Below are positions 19,561 to 20,442 of a stretch of DNA of 20,442 nt, in pieces. The translations under genes and the position numbers were made by a program. The stretch covers positions 1-20,442 of the forward strand of contig JAIVFJ010000597.1 in NCBI GenBank assembly GCA_025765615.1. Reading direction: 5' to 3'. Source of the DNA: Zopfochytrium polystomum (taxonomy: Eukaryota; Chytridiomycota; Chytridiomycetes; Chytridiales; Chytridiaceae). The notes beneath the pieces are model-generated. The model was not told the origin of the DNA and searched no databases. It saw only the letters and a program-made list of their open reading frames with translations. How positions within the stretch are numbered: position 1 is the stretch's first letter; every line of letters starts with the position of its first letter.

Positions 19561-19847
19561 CGGGAAGAGAAAGAGCCATCAACGGTGAACCGTAATGGAC
19601 TACGTCCAGGTATCACCTCAGCAAACCCACCCCATGCGCTACGGACTTACAGGGTCGTCAGGCATCTCCACCGCACATAAAGCCACAATGATCAAAGGAG
19701 AAGGGGAAAACACAGAATCAAGAAAATAGAGAAGTGAGTCTGAAGGAGGTCAGTGTAAGAGAGGGGAGCATCTGTGAAAGATCGGAGGGTTGGGATAAGT
19801 CAGATTAGGCAACAGCCCATGTCAAGATTGAGAAGGGCAACAGTGGC

Positions 19848-20441
19848 TCAGTGAACGTCAGGGGGCTCAGCAGGAGATGGGTGACGAGTGGCTCTTGCTT
19901 GTTGGCGTGAGGGGAGTTGTATTGTGTGGTGAAGCCAGATAATGCCTGCAACAAGTTTTATGCGGCCGAGGTAGTGGTCAATCCATCTGGAAGAAGCCTT
20001 GGTGCGCAAAAGCCAGATGCCTGGGCAAGTGTCAGTGGAGTGCCGGCGACTACACGTGGTGCAGCGAGGTTGAGAGGGTTGTGAGGAGCTGTTACGAGTT
20101 CTGTGGGATGATGGAGTGGGAGGGAGGGAAGAGTTGATGTTTGGAGAAGACAGTGGGTGAGAGGCCGTGGAACGAGGGTGAGAGGCCTGGGAATTTGGTG
20201 GAGGGGATCTGCGGGGCTTGGAGCGCTTGTCAGAGGGCTTGATGGACTTTGACTTCTCCCAAGAGATAGTGTCGTCACAACGGGGGATCCAAATAAGTCG
20301 ATGGGCGTCAAGAAGGAGCTGATGGAAAGCGGTGACAAGGGTTTTAAGGACAGAGGCAGCAGGGTTATCACGTGAGAATAAGGTGTCATAAAAGGATTGA
20401 GGGATGAAGCCACGAAGGAGGGAGGAAAAATTGATACAAGA
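19848..20441 (-). CDS. LINE ORF2 C-terminus with CCHC-like zinc knuckle (partial)
   Basis: Reading from 20441, the frame encodes NFSSLLRGFIPQSFYDTLFS, then LVTAFHQLLLDAHRLIWIPR, CDDTISWEKSKSIKPSDKR, a Ser/Pro-rich linker, and CTTCSRRHSTDTC, a CX2CX3HX4C knuckle. It then has RWIDHYLGRIKLVAGIIWLH and ends at the stop 19848-19850. The IWxPR...WEKS.GI signature is typical of the tail of LINE ORF2 proteins after the reverse transcriptase. All 197 visible codons are open, so this copy may be young. The catalytic RT motifs and the endonuclease would lie outside the window. Confidence 0.8.
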   Translation of the reverse strand, partial: SCINFSSLLRGFIPQSFYDTLFSRDNPAASVLKTLVTAFHQLLLDAHRLIWIPRCDDTISWEKSKSIKPSDKRSKPRRSPPPNSQASHPRSTASHPLSSPNINSSLPPTPSSHRTRNSSSQPSQPRCTTCSRRHSTDTCPGIWLLRTKASSRWIDHYLGRIKLVAGIIWLHHTIQLPSRQQARATRHPSPAEPPDVH

Positions 20442-20442
20442 T

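Larger units (their letters stand above)
19502..20442 (-). mobile_element. 3' end of a LINE (non-LTR retrotransposon), continues past the window
   Basis: On the minus strand there is reverse transcriptase C-terminal coding, a stop at 19848-19850, a ~320-bp 3' untranslated region and then an A26 tail (T at 19502-19527). A perfect stem CCAGCCCC/GGGGCTGG with loop AGA (19542-19560) sits just before AT-rich AATAAA-like sequence and the tail. This layout is diagnostic of target-primed insertion. The insertion point is inside the Gag-like ORF. The 5' part and any target-site duplication lie beyond 20442. Confidence 0.85.

Noticed and set aside
1..20442. CRISPR arrays, tRNA or rRNA genes
   Set aside because: The only tandem arrays (4446-4708, 7804-8083) lack regular spacers, and I found no cloverleaf or rRNA-like segment by eye.

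Overview
The window looks nuclear and eukaryotic. Its genes are broken by short GT-AG introns (about 67-156 nt where I could fix both ends), there are no bacterial operon signals, and about half of it is retroelement debris: Ty1/copia pol, a Gag with a zinc knuckle, a poly(A)-tailed LINE and a solo LTR. TIR, Sel1-repeat and tyrosine-kinase-like (TKL) kinase domains together would suit an early-diverging (zoosporic) fungus or another unicellular eukaryote. That placement is inference; nothing here proves the lineage.

Layout. (1) 16-3323, minus: a decayed TIR-kinase fusion gene, split inside the kinase activation loop by a 1,452-bp solo-LTR-like insertion (754-2205, 4-bp target duplication AGGG). 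(2) 3324-4915: mostly non-coding, with three ~90-bp tandem units that each carry a hairpin (4446-4708) and a 36-bp direct repeat. (3) 4916-5465: a copia integrase fragment. (4) 6433-9925: a second, internally deleted copia element (gag joined to reverse transcriptase/RNase H), itself split at 7378-8553 by a 1,176-bp element with inverted ends, and ending in a polypurine tract and 3' LTR. (5) 11778-9930, minus: the best gene of the window, an intact five-exon, 450-residue TKL kinase. (6) 13214-11954, minus: a TIR plus Sel1-repeat gene head-to-tail upstream of that kinase, with several frameshifts. (7) 13.6-14.65 kb: GC-rich sequence with only weak gene candidates. (8) 15435-19500, plus: a retrotransposon Gag-like reading region, frameshifted at its 5' end, with one long ORF carrying a CCHC knuckle, cut at 19501 by (9) the 3' end of a minus-strand LINE (A26 tail, terminal hairpin, C-terminal zinc knuckle) that runs off the right edge.

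Working together. Two loci about 7 kb apart each pair a TIR domain with a non-RD kinase: fused in the first, as two neighbouring genes in the second. The TIR domains share an intron at the same place and phase and both keep the glutamate expected of a TIR NADase. This suggests an expanded TIR/kinase signalling family with an immune-like flavour. Only the kinase at 9930-11778 appears intact here; both TIR genes look broken.
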